64,000 nt of DNA, from positions 1 to 64,000 of the forward strand of contig JASBRX010000036.1 in the NCBI GenBank assembly GCA_030149245.1. Direction: 5' to 3'. Positions within the stretch are counted from its first letter, which is position 1, and every line of letters starts with the position of its first letter. Of the stretch, positions 8,652-17,590 are shown in pieces. The notes below the pieces were generated by a model that was not told where the DNA came from, did no database searches, and worked only from the letters and a program-made list of their open reading frames with translations. Made by a program: the position numbers and the translations under genes. This stretch comes from Sphingomonas bacterium. Lineage in GTDB: Bacteria > Pseudomonadota > Alphaproteobacteria > Sphingomonadales > Sphingomonadaceae.

Positions 8652-9844
8652 GTGATGACGAGATGATCGTGCGCGTCGCCGCGCGCGGGGATGGGGTGAC
8701 GGCGGACGGGCGCCACGCCGCGCTGGCCGCGCCGGGCGACCGGCTGCGCGCCGATGGCTCCGTCGCGCGCGGGCCGCGTCATGTCGAGCCGCCGTGCCGT
8801 CACTTTCCCGAATGCGGCGGGTGTCAGCTCCAGCATCTCGACGATGCCGCCTATGCCGAATTCCTGTCCGGCCGGATCGCCGGTGCGCTTGCGCAGCATG
8901 GCCTGACCGCCGAGATCCGTGCGCCGATCCTGTCGCCGCCGCGCACCCGCCGCCGCGCGACGCTGCATGCTGAGCGGCGCGGGCGGCAGGTACATCTGGG
9001 CTTTACCGAACAGGCCAGTCACCGGCTGATCGACGTGCAGCAATGCGAGGTGCTCGATCCGTGGCTGTTTTCGCTGCTCCAGCCGCTGCGCGGGCTGCTC
9101 GCAGCGCATCTGCCCGCGAGCCGCCGGGTCAATGTCCATCTCGCGCTGACCGATCAGGGGCCGGACGTGCTAGTCGAAGGCCTGGTGACCGACAGCCTCA
9201 AGGCGGTGGAGGCCGTGACCGCGTTCGCGACGCGCCATGCGCTCGGGCGGCTGAGCGTCGATGACGGGATGGGGCCGGAAGCGCGGTGGGAGCCCGATCC
9301 GGTGACGGTCAGCTTCGGCGGCGTAGCGGTGCCGTTCCCGGCGGCGAGCTTCCTGCAGGCAACGCCTGAGGGCGAGGCGGCGCTCGTCGCGGCGGTGCTT
9401 GAAGCGGTCGGTGGGGCGAAGACGATTGCCGACCTGTTCGCCGGGCTCGGCACCTTCACGTTCGCGATGGATCCCAAGGCGAAGGTTTATGCCGGCGAGG
9501 GCGCACGCGACGCGATCCTGTCCTTGAAGGCCGCAGCGGGCCGCGCCCAGCGGCAGGTGTTTGCGGAGCATCGCGACCTGTTCCGCCGCCCACTGACTTC
9601 GAAAGAGCTGGACCTGTTCGACGCGGTGATCCTCGATCCGCCGCGTGCCGGGGCGAAGGAGCAGGCGGTCGAGCTAGCGGCGAGCAAGGCGCCGGTGATC
9701 GCCTATGTCTCGTGCAACCCCGCGACCTTCGCGCGCGATGCGGAGGCTTTGGTCAAGGGCGGGTACAAGCTCGACTGGGTTCAGCCGGTGGGGCAGTTCC
9801 GCTGGTCAACCCATGCGGAGCTGGCGGCGCGGTTCAGCCGGTAG
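8648..9844 (+). CDS. RumA/RlmD-family RNA (uracil-5-)-methyltransferase
   Basis: Class I SAM-dependent RNA m5U methyltransferase of 398 residues, probably acting on 23S rRNA. The four-cysteine 4Fe-4S motif is present (Cys50, Cys56, Cys59 in [10 protein letters not shown], plus Cys133). SAM motif I is [15 protein letters not shown], followed by VILDPPRAG. The catalytic cysteine is Cys356 in [12 protein letters not shown]. The TRAM domain seen in some relatives is short or missing, as in many alphaproteobacterial versions. The exact target uridine (747 or 1939 equivalent) cannot be read from sequence. The 3' end overlaps convergent truA by 11 bp. Confidence 0.88.
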   Translation: MSDDEMIVRVAARGDGVTADGRHAALAAPGDRLRADGSVARGPRHVEPPCRHFPECGGCQLQHLDDAAYAEFLSGRIAGALAQHGLTAEIRAPILSPPRTRRRATLHAERRGRQVHLGFTEQASHRLIDVQQCEVLDPWLFSLLQPLRGLLAAHLPASRRVNVHLALTDQGPDVLVEGLVTDSLKAVEAVTAFATRHALGRLSVDDGMGPEARWEPDPVTVSFGGVAVPFPAASFLQATPEGEAALVAAVLEAVGGAKTIADLFAGLGTFTFAMDPKAKVYAGEGARDAILSLKAAAGRAQRQVFAEHRDLFRRPLTSKELDLFDAVILDPPRAGAKEQAVELAASKAPVIAYVSCNPATFARDAEALVKGGYKLDWVQPVGQFRWSTHAELAARFSR

Positions 9845-10580
9845 GGTAATCGGCCTTCACAAAATACAGCCCGTCCGACGGCGCGTTGAGGCCCAGCCGC
9901 GCCCGATCCCGCGCCTCCAGTGCGGCGCGCAGATCGTCGGCGGTCCACTGGCCGCGCCCGACCATCGACAGGCACCCGACCATCGAGCGCACCTGATGGT
10001 GCAGGAACGAGCGGGCCGAGGCGTGGATCGCGATCTCGTCGCCCTCCCGCACCACATCCAGCCGGTCGAGCGACTTGAGCGGGCTGGCCGACTGGCAATG
10101 GACCGAGCGGACGGTGGTGAAGTCGTGCGTGACGACCAGGATCTGCGCGGCGTCGTGCATCGCATCGGCGTCGAGCGGGTGGGGGACACGCCATTTCAGC
10201 CCTTTGTCGAAGGTCAGCGGCGCGCGGCGGCTGACGATGCGATAGACATAATGGCGCGCGATGCAGGAAAAGCGCGCGTGCCAGTCGTCGGGCACCACCT
10301 CGCACGCCAGGATCGCGACCGGCACCTTGCGCAGATGCGCGTTGAGCGCCTCCATCAGCCGGAACGGGGCTATGTCCTTCTCGACCTCGGTATGCGCGCG
10401 CATGCCGAGTGCATGGACCCCGGCATCGGTGCGCCCGGCGGCGTGGACCAGAGCATCCTCGCCAGTGATGCCGTGCAGCGCATCCTCGATTGCCCCCTGA
10501 ACGCTGGGGCCATGGTCCTGATATTGCCAGCCCATGAAGGGGCGGCCGTCATATTCCACGGTGAGCGCAAAGCGGGTCAC
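9834..10580 (-). CDS. truA: tRNA pseudouridine(38-40) synthase TruA
   Basis: Isomerises uridines 38-40 in the tRNA anticodon arm. The N-terminal strand [16 protein letters not shown] and the catalytic Asp52 in [13 protein letters not shown] are diagnostic, with [12 protein letters not shown] near the C-terminus. At 248 residues the length is normal. The gene starts with GTG inside a GTGA overlap with the fmt stop, so fmt and truA form a coupled pair on the minus strand. It converges on the rRNA methyltransferase with a short 3' overlap and no room for a separate terminator. Confidence 0.95.
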   Translation of the reverse strand: MTRFALTVEYDGRPFMGWQYQDHGPSVQGAIEDALHGITGEDALVHAAGRTDAGVHALGMRAHTEVEKDIAPFRLMEALNAHLRKVPVAILACEVVPDDWHARFSCIARHYVYRIVSRRAPLTFDKGLKWRVPHPLDADAMHDAAQILVVTHDFTTVRSVHCQSASPLKSLDRLDVVREGDEIAIHASARSFLHHQVRSMVGCLSMVGRGQWTADDLRAALEARDRARLGLNAPSDGLYFVKADYPTG

Positions 10581-11539
10581 AGCTGGGTTCCGGGCGGAAT
10601 CGGGAAGCCGTTGAGCAGTTCCCGGGTGGTGACGACGCCGCGTCCGGCGCGCTGGACTAGGGTGGGGCGGATCGCTCCGTCACGACACTGGATCGTCAGC
10701 GCATCGTCCAGCACCATTCCGTCGCCCCGGCGAAGGCCGGGGCCGCTCGTGGCTGAGATCTCCGCGTCCGTCTCGCGATCCCGACCTTCGCCGGGATGAC
10801 GGGTGGCGGCGAGGACGCGGATGCGCTCCCCGGCAAACTCAAACCACGCACCCGGCGGGTTGAAGGCGCGGATCTGACGCTCCACCGCGTCGGCGGGTTG
10901 GTCGAAGTCCAGCCGAGTGTCGGCCTTGTCGATCTTCGCCGCATAGGTCACGCCGCCCTCCGGCTGAGCCACCGCCGGATGCCCGTCAAAATCGGCCAGC
11001 ACCTGCACCATCAATCGCGCGCCCATCTCCGCGAGCTCGGCGGTCAGTTCGCCCGCCGTTTTGTGATCGATCGGCGTGCGACCCTCCAGCCGCACCGGGC
11101 CGGTGTCCAGCCCAGCCTCCATCTGCATGATTCCGACGCCCGTCTCGGCATCGCCCGCCAGGATCGCGCGCTGCACCGGCGCCGCGCCGCGCCAGCGGGG
11201 GAGGAGCGAGCCATGGACGTTGAGGCAACCAAGACGCGGCGCCTCCAGCACGCTGAGCGGCAGGATCAGGCCATAGGCCGCGACCACCGCGACATCGGCG
11301 TTGAGCGCGGCGAAGGCGGTGACGGCATCGGGGTCCTTCTTGAACGACAGCGGCGTGCGCACCTCGATCCCCAGTTCCTCCGCGCGGGCGTGGACCGGGG
11401 AGGGGGTCAGCGCCTTGCCGCGTCGCCCGCCGGGCCGCGGCGGCTGGCTGTACGCCGCGACGACATCATGGCCCGCTTCGACCAGCGCATTGAGGGTCGG
11501 CACCGCAAACTCGGGGGTGCCCATGAAGATGATCCGCAT
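10577..11539 (-). CDS. fmt: Methionyl-tRNA formyltransferase with an in-frame REP insertion
   Basis: Formylates initiator Met-tRNA using 10-formyl-THF. The N-terminal catalytic domain has [34 protein letters not shown] and the downstream GLDTGPV. The C-terminal OB-like domain ends [16 protein letters not shown]. Between IRVLAAT and [11 protein letters not shown] there are about 28 residues ([10 protein letters not shown]...GLRRGDG) that are the translation of a palindromic REP copy at 10720-10802. The frame stays open and the flanks match the family, so the protein is probably functional with a surface loop extension. It is coupled to truA by a 4-bp overlap. Confidence 0.93.
   Translation of the reverse strand: MRIIFMGTPEFAVPTLNALVEAGHDVVAAYSQPPRPGGRRGKALTPSPVHARAEELGIEVRTPLSFKKDPDAVTAFAALNADVAVVAAYGLILPLSVLEAPRLGCLNVHGSLLPRWRGAAPVQRAILAGDAETGVGIMQMEAGLDTGPVRLEGRTPIDHKTAGELTAELAEMGARLMVQVLADFDGHPAVAQPEGGVTYAAKIDKADTRLDFDQPADAVERQIRAFNPPGAWFEFAGERIRVLAATRHPGEGRDRETDAEISATSGPGLRRGDGMVLDDALTIQCRDGAIRPTLVQRAGRGVVTTRELLNGFPIPPGTQL
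10720..10802. repeat. REP-type palindrome inside fmt
   Basis: The left arm CGTCGCCCCGGCGAAGGCC and the right arm CTTCGCCGGGATGACG form an imperfect inverted repeat about 80 bp across. The same CGTC-CCCG signature recurs at 13.3, 14.4, 34.1 and 63.1 kb between genes. Here it is translated without a frameshift as part of the fmt C-terminal half. Confidence 0.8.
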
Positions 11540-11584
11540 GGGGTGGCTCTAGTCGCCTCGCGCCCACCCCCGCAACCCGTTTGC

Positions 11585-11651
11585 CCTGAGCTTGTCGAAG
11601 GGCCATCTCCCGGATCATCGACGGCAGGAACAGTGCTTCGACAAGCTCAGC
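11585..11651. repeat. Inverted repeat with GAGCTTGTCGAAG arms
   Basis: CCTGAGCTTGTCGAAG at 11585-11600 is mirrored by CTTCGACAAGCTCAG at 11636-11650 in the gap between the divergent fmt and recR genes. This arm sequence is a common interspersed palindrome of sphingomonad genomes. In this window it appears as a single pair and is different in sequence from the CGTC-CCCG class. It may form a hairpin in the recR 5' region. Confidence 0.7.
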
Positions 11652-11673
11652 ACGAACGGATAGAGGGAATTGC

Positions 11674-12270
11674 ATGGCATCGCCCGAGATCGAAACCCTG
11701 ACCCAAGCCCTGTCGCGCCTCCCCGGCCTTGGTCCGCGCTCGGCGCGGCGCGCGGTGCTGCATCTGCTCAAGAAGCGCGAGACCGCGCTCGACCCGCTGC
11801 TGCGCGCGCTGGAGGCGGTGAGCGAGCGGCTCGCAACCTGTTCGACCTGCGGCAATGTCGATACGTCCGATCCGTGCGCGATCTGCGCCGACCCGCGCCG
11901 CGACACGCGCCAATTGTGCGTGGTTGAGGAAGTCGCCGACCTGTGGGCGCTGGAACGCTCGCGGCTGTTCCCCGGCAAATTCCATGTGCTGGGTGGCAAG
12001 CTCTCCGCGCTCGACGGGGTGCGGCCCGAGGATCTGGCGATCGACAGCCTCGTCACGCGGATCGCGGCGGGCGGGGTGGATGAGGTCGTGCTGGCAATGA
12101 ACGCGACGCTGGAGGGGCAGACCACCGCGCATTACATTGCCGAGCGGCTGGAGGGCTATCCGGTCCGGCTGACTCAGCTCGCGCACGGCCTGCCGGTCGG
12201 CGGCGAGCTCGACTATCTCGACGAAGGCACGCTGGCGCAGGCATTGCGCGCGCGGCGGCCGGTTGCTTAG
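11674..12270 (+). CDS. recR: Recombination mediator protein RecR
   Basis: DNA-binding clamp subunit of the RecFOR pathway, which loads RecA at gaps. It has an N-terminal HhH ([20 protein letters not shown]), a zinc finger with Cys56, Cys59, Cys68 and Cys71 ([16 protein letters not shown]) and a Toprim domain ([32 protein letters not shown]). Its length of 198 residues is standard. The dnaX/ybaB partners often seen beside recR are not adjacent. GAGGG lies eight bases before the ATG. Confidence 0.95.
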   Translation: MASPEIETLTQALSRLPGLGPRSARRAVLHLLKKRETALDPLLRALEAVSERLATCSTCGNVDTSDPCAICADPRRDTRQLCVVEEVADLWALERSRLFPGKFHVLGGKLSALDGVRPEDLAIDSLVTRIAAGGVDEVVLAMNATLEGQTTAHYIAERLEGYPVRLTQLAHGLPVGGELDYLDEGTLAQALRARRPVA

Positions 12271-12302
12271 GGGGGCGGTCCAAGCTAGACCTCCCTATTC
12301 GT

Positions 12303-12599
12303 TCACACCCCCAAAATTGCTCGAGCGCGGCTCAGCACGTCCGGCTTAAGGTCAGCGGATTCGAGAATTCCAGGATAGGTCCAGTCTGGCAAAATGAACC
12401 ATGTAGGAAGACCTCGGGATTGAGGGTTCCCAACGCCGGTATCCGCGGATGATCCATTCCACCGCATTGCGAGGGCGGGCGTATTATCCCACATTCCCAG
12501 TGCGAGAGAATCTGCTCCGTCTCCACCGTTCCACAGCACGTCGATCAAACGCCAGCGGCCGCGGGGAGAGTCTACGTTTGTCGGATCCTGATAAGCCAT
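12303..12599 (-). CDS. Small hypothetical protein in an AT-richer islet
   Basis: Unrecognised protein of 98 residues with high Trp and Asn content (RWRLIDVLWNGGDG, MRWNGSS, GLPTWFILPDWTYP). I recall similar short, soluble proteins with the phrase NPQSRGLPTWF as uncharacterised in other bacteria, but no function is known to me. It has no signal peptide or membrane segment. The base composition is visibly lower in GC than its neighbours recR and def, which suggests acquisition. The ATG at 12599 is preferred over a TTG at 12614. An 11-bp tandem repeat lies just upstream. Confidence 0.6.
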   Translation of the reverse strand: MAYQDPTNVDSPRGRWRLIDVLWNGGDGADSLALGMWDNTPALAMRWNGSSADTGVGNPQSRGLPTWFILPDWTYPGILESADLKPDVLSRARAILGV

Positions 12600-12632
12600 A
12601 TTGTATTGTCCCAAAATTCTGAAGTGATAACC

Positions 12633-12663
12633 ACGTCATATCGACGTCATATCGACGTCGATA
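12633..12663. repeat. Short tandem repeat, 11-bp unit
   Basis: ACGTCATATCG is repeated exactly twice and followed by a partial third unit (ACGTCGATA), in the AT-richer gap between the divergent 98-residue ORF and def. It could be an operator array or simple slippage. Nothing else supports a choice. Confidence 0.6.
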
Positions 12664-12716
12664 AGTGATGTCAACTGAGAGTTGCGACCGCGCGGTGTAT
12701 CCCCTAAATTGGCGCG

Positions 12717-13244
12717 ATGGCTATTCTTCCTATCGTCGAAGTTCCCGATCCGCGTCTCAAGACCGTCTCCACCCTTGTCGAGAAGGTCGACGACGAGCTG
12801 CGCGCGCTGATCGCCGACATGTTCGAAACGATGTACGACGCCCCCGGTATCGGGCTCGCCGCGATTCAGGTCGGCGTGCCCAAGCGTGTGATCGTCATGG
12901 ACTTGCAGGAGGAGGAAGACGAGGAAGGCAAGCCGATCAAGGCGCCGCGCGTCTTCATCAACCCCGAGATTCTCGATCCCGCGGCGGAGATGAATACCTA
13001 TACCGAGGGGTGCCTGTCAGTCCCCGATCAGTTCGCCGATGTCGACCGTCCTGCGACCTGCCGGGTGAAGTGGCTGGACGAACATGGCGTGGCGCATGAC
13101 GAGCAGTTCACCGGCCTGCTCGCCACCTGCATCCAGCATGAGATGGATCATCTTGAGGGGATCGTGTTCCTCGACCACCTCTCGCGGCTGAAGCGCCAGA
13201 TGCTGATGAAGAAGCTGGAAAAGGCCCGCCGTTTGGCGGCTTGA
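12717..13244 (+). CDS. def: Peptide deformylase
   Basis: Metal-dependent deformylase that removes the N-formyl group from nascent proteins. All three family motifs are intact: [10 protein letters not shown] (from Gly44), EGCLSVP with Cys99, and QHEMDHLEG with His141, Glu142 and His145. At 175 residues it is a normal type I enzyme. It is functionally paired with fmt, about 1.2 kb upstream but divergently oriented. No strong Shine-Dalgarno sequence precedes the ATG. The gene is followed by a perfect palindrome that probably ends transcription. Confidence 0.96.
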   Translation: MAILPIVEVPDPRLKTVSTLVEKVDDELRALIADMFETMYDAPGIGLAAIQVGVPKRVIVMDLQEEEDEEGKPIKAPRVFINPEILDPAAEMNTYTEGCLSVPDQFADVDRPATCRVKWLDEHGVAHDEQFTGLLATCIQHEMDHLEGIVFLDHLSRLKRQMLMKKLEKARRLAA

Positions 13245-13264
13245 ACCTCAAGCTAGGCCAATTC

Positions 13265-13350
13265 TTTCGTCACCCCGGGCTTGACCCGGGGCCCAGCTGC
13301 CTTGGCCGGTCGAAGAAGCGGGGCCCCGGGTCAAGCCCGGGGTGACGAAA
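13265..13350. repeat. REP-type perfect palindrome between def and the nitronate monooxygenase
   Basis: The 30-bp arm at 13265-13294 (TTTCGTCACCCCGGGCTTGA...) is an exact reverse complement of 13321-13350. It sits at the convergent 3' ends of def and the next gene and could act as a bidirectional transcription end or mRNA stabiliser. It belongs to the CGTC-CCCG class seen elsewhere in this window. Confidence 0.85.
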
Positions 13351-13353
13351 AGG

Positions 13354-14337
13354 TCAGGCCCTCCAACCGCCGTCCGACAGCCCTGCCACTCGCGCCTTCG
13401 CCGCGCGATACTCCGCATTCAGCCGATCGACGAAGGTCGCCACCGGCTGAACCTCGCGCACCGCGCCGATGCCCTGGCCCGAACCCCAGATGTCGCGCCA
13501 CGCCTTGGCCTTGGAATTCCCGCCCGATCCGAAGTTCATCTTGCTCGGATCGCTCTCGGGCAGATTGTCGGGGTCGAGCCCCGCCGCCTCGATCGACTGG
13601 CGCAGATAGTTGCCGTGCACGCCGGTAAACAGATTTGTATAGACAATATCGGATGCGCCGCCGGCGACGATGCCCGCCTTGTAATCCGCCTCGGCATTCG
13701 CCTCCGCCGTCGCGATGAACGGCGATCCGATATAGGCCAGGTCGGCGCCCATCGCCTGCGCGGCGAGGATCGCGCCGCCATTGGCGATCGACCCCGACAG
13801 CGCGATCGGGCCGTCGAACCACGCGCGCGTTTCCTGCACGAAGGCGAACGGGCTCAGCTGCCCGGCATGGCCGCCCGCGCCGGTGCAAACGAGGATCAGG
13901 CCATCCGCGCCCTTTTCGATCGCCTTGTGCGCGAAGCGGTCATTGATCACGTCGTGCAGCGCGATGCCGCCCCAGCTGTGCACCGCCTGATTGAGCTGCT
14001 CCTGCGCGCCCAAGGAGGTGATCACGATCGGCACCTGCCACTTGCCGCACGTCGCCAGATCGGCTTCGAGCCGGTCGTTGGAGCGGTGGACGATCTGATT
14101 GACCGCATAGGGCGCGGCCGGGCGATCCGGGTTGTCGCGGTTCCACGCCGCCAGCTCCTCGGTAATCTGGTGCAGCCATTCGTCGAGCTGGCTCTGCGGC
14201 CGCGCGTTGAGCGCGGGGAACGAGCCGACGATGCCGGCCTTGCACTGGGCGATGACCAGTTCGGGACCGGAGACGATGAACAGCGGGGACCCGATCACGG
14301 GGAGCCGCAGGCGATCGAAGAGAGCGGGCAGGGCCAT
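13354..14337 (-). CDS. FMN-dependent nitronate monooxygenase-like protein
   Basis: TIM-barrel flavoprotein of 327 residues in the 2-nitropropane dioxygenase / NAD(P)H-dependent flavin oxidoreductase family, which oxidises alkyl nitronates. It opens LPVIGSPLFIVSGPELVIAQ and continues with LILVCTGAGGHAG (phosphate and flavin site), IALSGSIANGGAILAAQAMG and ADLAYIGSPFIAT. It stands alone between two REP palindromes, so no pathway can be inferred. The substrate is unverified. Some family members are enoyl-ACP reductase-like. Confidence 0.85.
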   Translation of the reverse strand: MALPALFDRLRLPVIGSPLFIVSGPELVIAQCKAGIVGSFPALNARPQSQLDEWLHQITEELAAWNRDNPDRPAAPYAVNQIVHRSNDRLEADLATCGKWQVPIVITSLGAQEQLNQAVHSWGGIALHDVINDRFAHKAIEKGADGLILVCTGAGGHAGQLSPFAFVQETRAWFDGPIALSGSIANGGAILAAQAMGADLAYIGSPFIATAEANAEADYKAGIVAGGASDIVYTNLFTGVHGNYLRQSIEAAGLDPDNLPESDPSKMNFGSGGNSKAKAWRDIWGSGQGIGAVREVQPVATFVDRLNAEYRAAKARVAGLSDGGWRA

Positions 14338-14433
14338 ACCCGTTTCATAGACGAACCGAATTGCCTGTCCAGATGCTTTACGTAAACGGCAAGGGTTGGC
14401 GTACCGGGAATTCTAAACACGCCATCATTTTCC

Positions 14434-14519
14434 CGTCGCCCCGGACTTGATCCGGGGCTGGGCTGCCTTGTCCGAGCGCGAAGAAGAAGCCCGGTCCCGG
14501 GTCAAGGCCGGGACGACGA
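14434..14519. repeat. REP-type palindrome
   Basis: The left arm CGTCGCCCCGGACTTGATCC and right arm CGGGTCAAGGCCGGGACGACG form an imperfect inverted repeat of the same class as the copy at 13265-13350. It lies between the gamma carbonic anhydrase 3' end and the nitronate monooxygenase 5' end, so it is intergenic on the minus strand. Confidence 0.8.
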
Positions 14520-14525
14520 GGGTGT

Positions 14526-15050
14526 TTAGTCGATCCGCCGCAACCCGCTGCGAAACCGCCGTTGCCGCTCCGCATAATTCTGCGCCGAATACAGCAGCCC
14601 CGCGCGGGTCGTTGCATCCACCTCACGAATCGCGCGGGCGGGGCTGCCGACGATCAGGCTGCCGGGCGGGAATTCCTTGCCCTCGGTCACCAGCGCGCCG
14701 GCACCGATCAGGCAATCGTCGCCGATCACCGCGCGGTTGAGGATGATCGCGCCCATGCCGACCAGCACGCGGTTGCCGATGGTGCAGCCGTGCAGGATCG
14801 CGTGATGCCCGATCGTGCAATCCTCCCCGATCGTCAGCGGCGCGCCGGGATCGGAATGGAGCATCGCCCCCTCCTGCACATTGCTGCGCGCGCCGAGCAG
14901 GATCGGCGTATTGTCTGCGCGGATCACCGCCCCGAACCAGACACTCGACCCTGCCGCCAGCCGGGCGTCACCGATCACATCGGCGCTGGGCGCGATCCAG
15001 GCGTCGGCATCGACCGTCGGCTGCAGGTCCTCAAACGCGTAGATCGGCAT
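14526..15050 (-). CDS. Gamma carbonic anhydrase family protein
   Basis: Left-handed beta-helix protein of 174 residues with hexapeptide repeats (NTPILLGARSNVQEGAML; DCTIGHHAILHGCTIGNRVLVG). His65, His82 and His87 fit the zinc ligands of the Cam/YrdA/PaaY family. Activity may be carbonic anhydrase or acyl-CoA thioesterase-like, since many family members lack measured CO2 activity. The frame opens upstream at 15158, but the ATG at 15050 follows GGGAGAGTTGC and gives the usual MPIYAFEDLQP start. No helical membrane anchor is present. Confidence 0.88.
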   Translation of the reverse strand: MPIYAFEDLQPTVDADAWIAPSADVIGDARLAAGSSVWFGAVIRADNTPILLGARSNVQEGAMLHSDPGAPLTIGEDCTIGHHAILHGCTIGNRVLVGMGAIILNRAVIGDDCLIGAGALVTEGKEFPPGSLIVGSPARAIREVDATTRAGLLYSAQNYAERQRRFRSGLRRID

Positions 15051-15157
15051 GCAACTCTCCCGGGCGTAAGTAAAATCGGACGCAGGCGGAACGTCCGGCG
15101 ATTTCAACCGTATTGCAAGTAACTCGACCGGGTCGAGACGGATATGGGAGACATCCA

Positions 15158-15430
15158 ATGATCAACTTGATTGTACTGCTGGTCGTGGGCGGTGTGCTTG
15201 GCTGGCTGGCCAGCATCGTGATGCGGACCGATGCCCAGCAGGGCATTTTCCTCAACATCGTCGTGGGCATCGTCGGCGCACTGCTCGCCGGCCTGATCAT
15301 CACTCCGATGATCGGTGGCGCATCGATCACCGATGGCTCGTTCAGCGCGACGTCGCTGCTGATTTCGTTCCTGGGCGCCGTCGTGCTGCTCGGGATCGTC
15401 AACCTGGTTCGTCGCGGATCGGTCCGCTAA
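15158..15430 (+). CDS. GlsB/YeaQ/YmgE family membrane protein
   Basis: Small inner-membrane protein of 90 residues with three hydrophobic segments: LIVLLVVGGVLGWLASIVM, ILNIVVGIVGALLAGLIIT-like, and LLISFLGAVVLLGIVNLV. It matches the transglycosylase-associated (YeaQ) family often linked to envelope or acid stress, for which no enzyme activity is established. Translation is placed at the ATG at 15158 after GGGAG; an in-frame upstream start at 15113 is less likely. A strong intrinsic terminator follows 32 bp after the stop. Confidence 0.88.
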   Translation: MINLIVLLVVGGVLGWLASIVMRTDAQQGIFLNIVVGIVGALLAGLIITPMIGGASITDGSFSATSLLISFLGAVVLLGIVNLVRRGSVR

Positions 15431-15462
15431 CGAACGCTTCATTCTACCCTTCCCAAGCCCTT

Positions 15463-15494
15463 ACGGGGTGACCATCCGGTCGCCCCGTTTTTTT
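15463..15494 (+). terminator. Intrinsic terminator after the YeaQ-like gene
   Basis: ACGGGGTGACC (15463-15473) pairs with GGTCGCCCCGT (15478-15488) with one mismatch across a 4-base loop, followed by seven T residues on the plus strand. The opposite strand ends the 73-residue ORF right at the T run, so it may serve both directions. Confidence 0.85.
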
Positions 15495-15714
15495 ATCCGG
15501 GAAGGGTGGGCAGGCCAGGCACCGACACGCCAAACAGCAGGGCAATGCCCACTGCGCCGCACAACACGGCGAGCGTCGAGGACATCGAGAACAAGCCCCA
15601 GCCCACAGCCGTCACCATGGCCGGATTGGGCCGCGCCGCGCGGCGATTCTGCTCGGCCGAAATCAGGACAAAGCCCGTCAGCAGGCCATAAATGAACACG
15701 GAAAATTCAAGCAT
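15493..15714 (-). CDS. Small two-helix membrane protein, unknown
   Basis: Hypothetical protein of 73 residues with two clear hydrophobic segments (FSVFIYGLLTGFVLIS and TLAVLCGAVGIALLFGV) joined by a basic loop (EQNRRAARPNP). No family is recognised. The start MLEFSVFIYG at 15714 is the only good ATG. It converges on the YeaQ-like gene and its last codons touch the terminator. It is probably real because the hydrophobic pattern is consistent, but it has no supporting operon context. Confidence 0.6.
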   Translation of the reverse strand: MLEFSVFIYGLLTGFVLISAEQNRRAARPNPAMVTAVGWGLFSMSSTLAVLCGAVGIALLFGVSVPGLPTLPG

Positions 15715-15797
15715 GCGTCTGTGATCCCGCCCCCGGAAACCGATCGCATGCTATCGACAATTGGTTAACGCTTCAACGCGTCGGCCCACGTATTTGC

Positions 15798-15830
15798 CGC
15801 AATGCAGCGCTTATTCGTCGCAATGCAGCG
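15798..15830. promoter_or_regulatory. Paired direct repeats upstream of scoA
   Basis: CGCAATGCAGCG occurs at 15798-15809 and again at 15819-15830, 21 bp start to start (about two helical turns), roughly 100 bp before scoA. Such spacing is typical of a dimeric regulator site. The regulator is not identifiable. Confidence 0.45.
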
Positions 15831-15922
15831 GAACAAAGTTGAAAGTCGGTTCAGGTTTGCTTGACCGCGCCGACCGCCCGCGACTATCGCCCGGATGACA
15901 GGGCTAGGAGAGACTCGCGGCG

Positions 15923-16636
15923 ATGAACAAGCTGTACCCGACTGCCGAAGCGGCGCTTGAAGGCCTGCTGCACGACGGCATGACGATTTGCGCGGGCGGT
16001 TTCGGCCTGTGCGGCATCCCCGAACGGCTGATCGACGCAATCCGCGACAGCGGCGTCACCGGCCTGACCATCGCCAGCAACAATGCCGGCGTTGACGGCG
16101 AGGGCCTCGGCAAGCTGCTGCGCACGCGCCAGGTGCGCAAGATGATCTCGTCCTACGTCGGCGAGAACAAGGAGTTCGAACGGCAATATCTGGCGGGCGA
16201 GCTTGAGGTGGAATTCTGCCCTCAGGGCACGCTGGCCGAACGCTGCCGCGCGGGCGGCGCAGGCATCCCCGGCTTCTATACCAAGACCGGCGTCGGCACG
16301 AAGGTGGCCGAGGGCAAGGAGGTCAAGGTGTTCGACGGGCAGGAATATATCCTGGAACGCGGCATCCGCGCCGATCTCGCGATCATCAAGGGGTGGAAAG
16401 CGGACGAGGCGGGGAACCTGATCTTCCGCAAGACCGCGCGCAACTTCAACCAGCCGATGGCGACCGCCGCGAACATCTGCGTCGCCGAGGTCGAGGAAGT
16501 GGTGCCGGTCGGCAGCCTCGGCCCCGATGCGATCCATCTGCCCGGCATCTATGTGAAGCGGATGATTATCGGCGCTCCGTACGACAAGAAGATCGAGTTC
16601 CGCACGGTCCGTCAGCGGACCAGCGAGGCGGCGTGA
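15923..16636 (+). CDS. scoA: 3-oxoacid CoA-transferase subunit A
   Basis: Alpha subunit of succinyl-CoA:3-ketoacid (or acetoacetate) CoA-transferase, used in ketone-body and branched-chain catabolism. The motif [21 protein letters not shown] is the family signature, followed by [17 protein letters not shown] and the conserved [20 protein letters not shown]. Its length of 237 residues is standard for the A subunit. The stop overlaps the GTG of a lipoprotein gene by 4 bp. scoB follows 954 bp later, so the two transferase subunits are split by an unrelated gene. Confidence 0.93.
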   Translation: MNKLYPTAEAALEGLLHDGMTICAGGFGLCGIPERLIDAIRDSGVTGLTIASNNAGVDGEGLGKLLRTRQVRKMISSYVGENKEFERQYLAGELEVEFCPQGTLAERCRAGGAGIPGFYTKTGVGTKVAEGKEVKVFDGQEYILERGIRADLAIIKGWKADEAGNLIFRKTARNFNQPMATAANICVAEVEEVVPVGSLGPDAIHLPGIYVKRMIIGAPYDKKIEFRTVRQRTSEAA

Positions 16637-17586
16637 GCCGGCTGCGCGCCCTGCTCACGCTCGGCGCGGCGGGGCTGCTGTGCGGCGGATGCGTCGCGGC
16701 GGCCATCCCGATCGTCGCGGGCGGTTCGATGGCGGGCAAGCAGATTTTCGGCGACGACAAAAAGCCCGAGCCAACGCCTGAGCCGGTCGCTGCGGCGACA
16801 CCGGCGCCAGCCGAGCCCGTAGGCGACCCGACCGCAACGCTGACCACGCCCGAGGCGCGCGCGCTGGCGCTGCGGTTGCAGGCGTCAGCAGCTGCGTCCC
16901 GGCCCGCCGCACCGGCTTCGGCGGAGTCGGCGGCTGCATCGCTTCAGGCCTATCAATCGCTCTGGGCCTATGTCGAACGCCAGGTCGCGGCGCGCAAGGC
17001 GGGGGAGGCGGTGCGTTCGGTGGTGCTGGCTGAGGGCGCGACGCTCGACGCGCCGCGCTATGTGCCGTGCGATGCCAAGCCGTTCGCGATCCTGTTCGAC
17101 CTGGACGAAAGCGCAGCGGGCAGCGATCCCGACGCGCGCTTCCGCCGCTGGGTCGGCGATGGCAGCGATGAAGTGAGCGCGGTGCCGGGCGCGGTCGAGG
17201 GCGTCGATGCGCTGCGCCGCGAAGGCGTGCAGGCGATCTTCACCAGCGCGCGGCGTCCGTCTGGCAACAATGCTGCAGCGGCGATGCTGGCCAAGATCGG
17301 CTTTGGCGAATTCGTCCCCGGCAAGACGCTGATCCTGCGCGGCGGCGAGCCGCCGATTTCGGGCGATCAGGTGCGCCGCACCGTTGCCGCCAGCTATTGC
17401 GTCGTCGCGATCGTCGGCGATGCGCTGGGCGATTTCAGCGACACGTTCGATGCGGGGGACGCCGCGCGTCGCCCCGCTGCCGCGACCGAGACGATGGTCG
17501 CCCCGCTCTGGGGCGCAGGCTGGTTCCTGCTGCCCAACCCGGTGCGCAGCACCGCAGCCCCGACAACCGAATTGCCCAAGGAGTGA
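16633..17586 (+). CDS. HAD-like acid phosphatase lipoprotein between scoA and scoB
   Basis: Predicted outer-membrane or periplasmic lipoprotein of 317 residues. It has a lipobox (GLLCGGC, mature Cys near residue 19) and a Pro/Ala-rich linker. The HAD-type segment has [10 protein letters not shown] (the DxD nucleophile motif), IFTSARRP and [13 protein letters not shown]. It resembles e(P4)-type/class C acid phosphatases, but the substrate is unknown. The GTG start overlaps scoA (GTGA), and its last codons supply AAGGAG for scoB. The layout suggests co-expression with the CoA-transferase, which is unexpected for a cytosolic enzyme pair. Confidence 0.7.
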   Translation: MSRLRALLTLGAAGLLCGGCVAAAIPIVAGGSMAGKQIFGDDKKPEPTPEPVAAATPAPAEPVGDPTATLTTPEARALALRLQASAAASRPAAPASAESAAASLQAYQSLWAYVERQVAARKAGEAVRSVVLAEGATLDAPRYVPCDAKPFAILFDLDESAAGSDPDARFRRWVGDGSDEVSAVPGAVEGVDALRREGVQAIFTSARRPSGNNAAAAMLAKIGFGEFVPGKTLILRGGEPPISGDQVRRTVAASYCVVAIVGDALGDFSDTFDAGDAARRPAAATETMVAPLWGAGWFLLPNPVRSTAAPTTELPKE

Positions 17587-17590
17587 AGTG

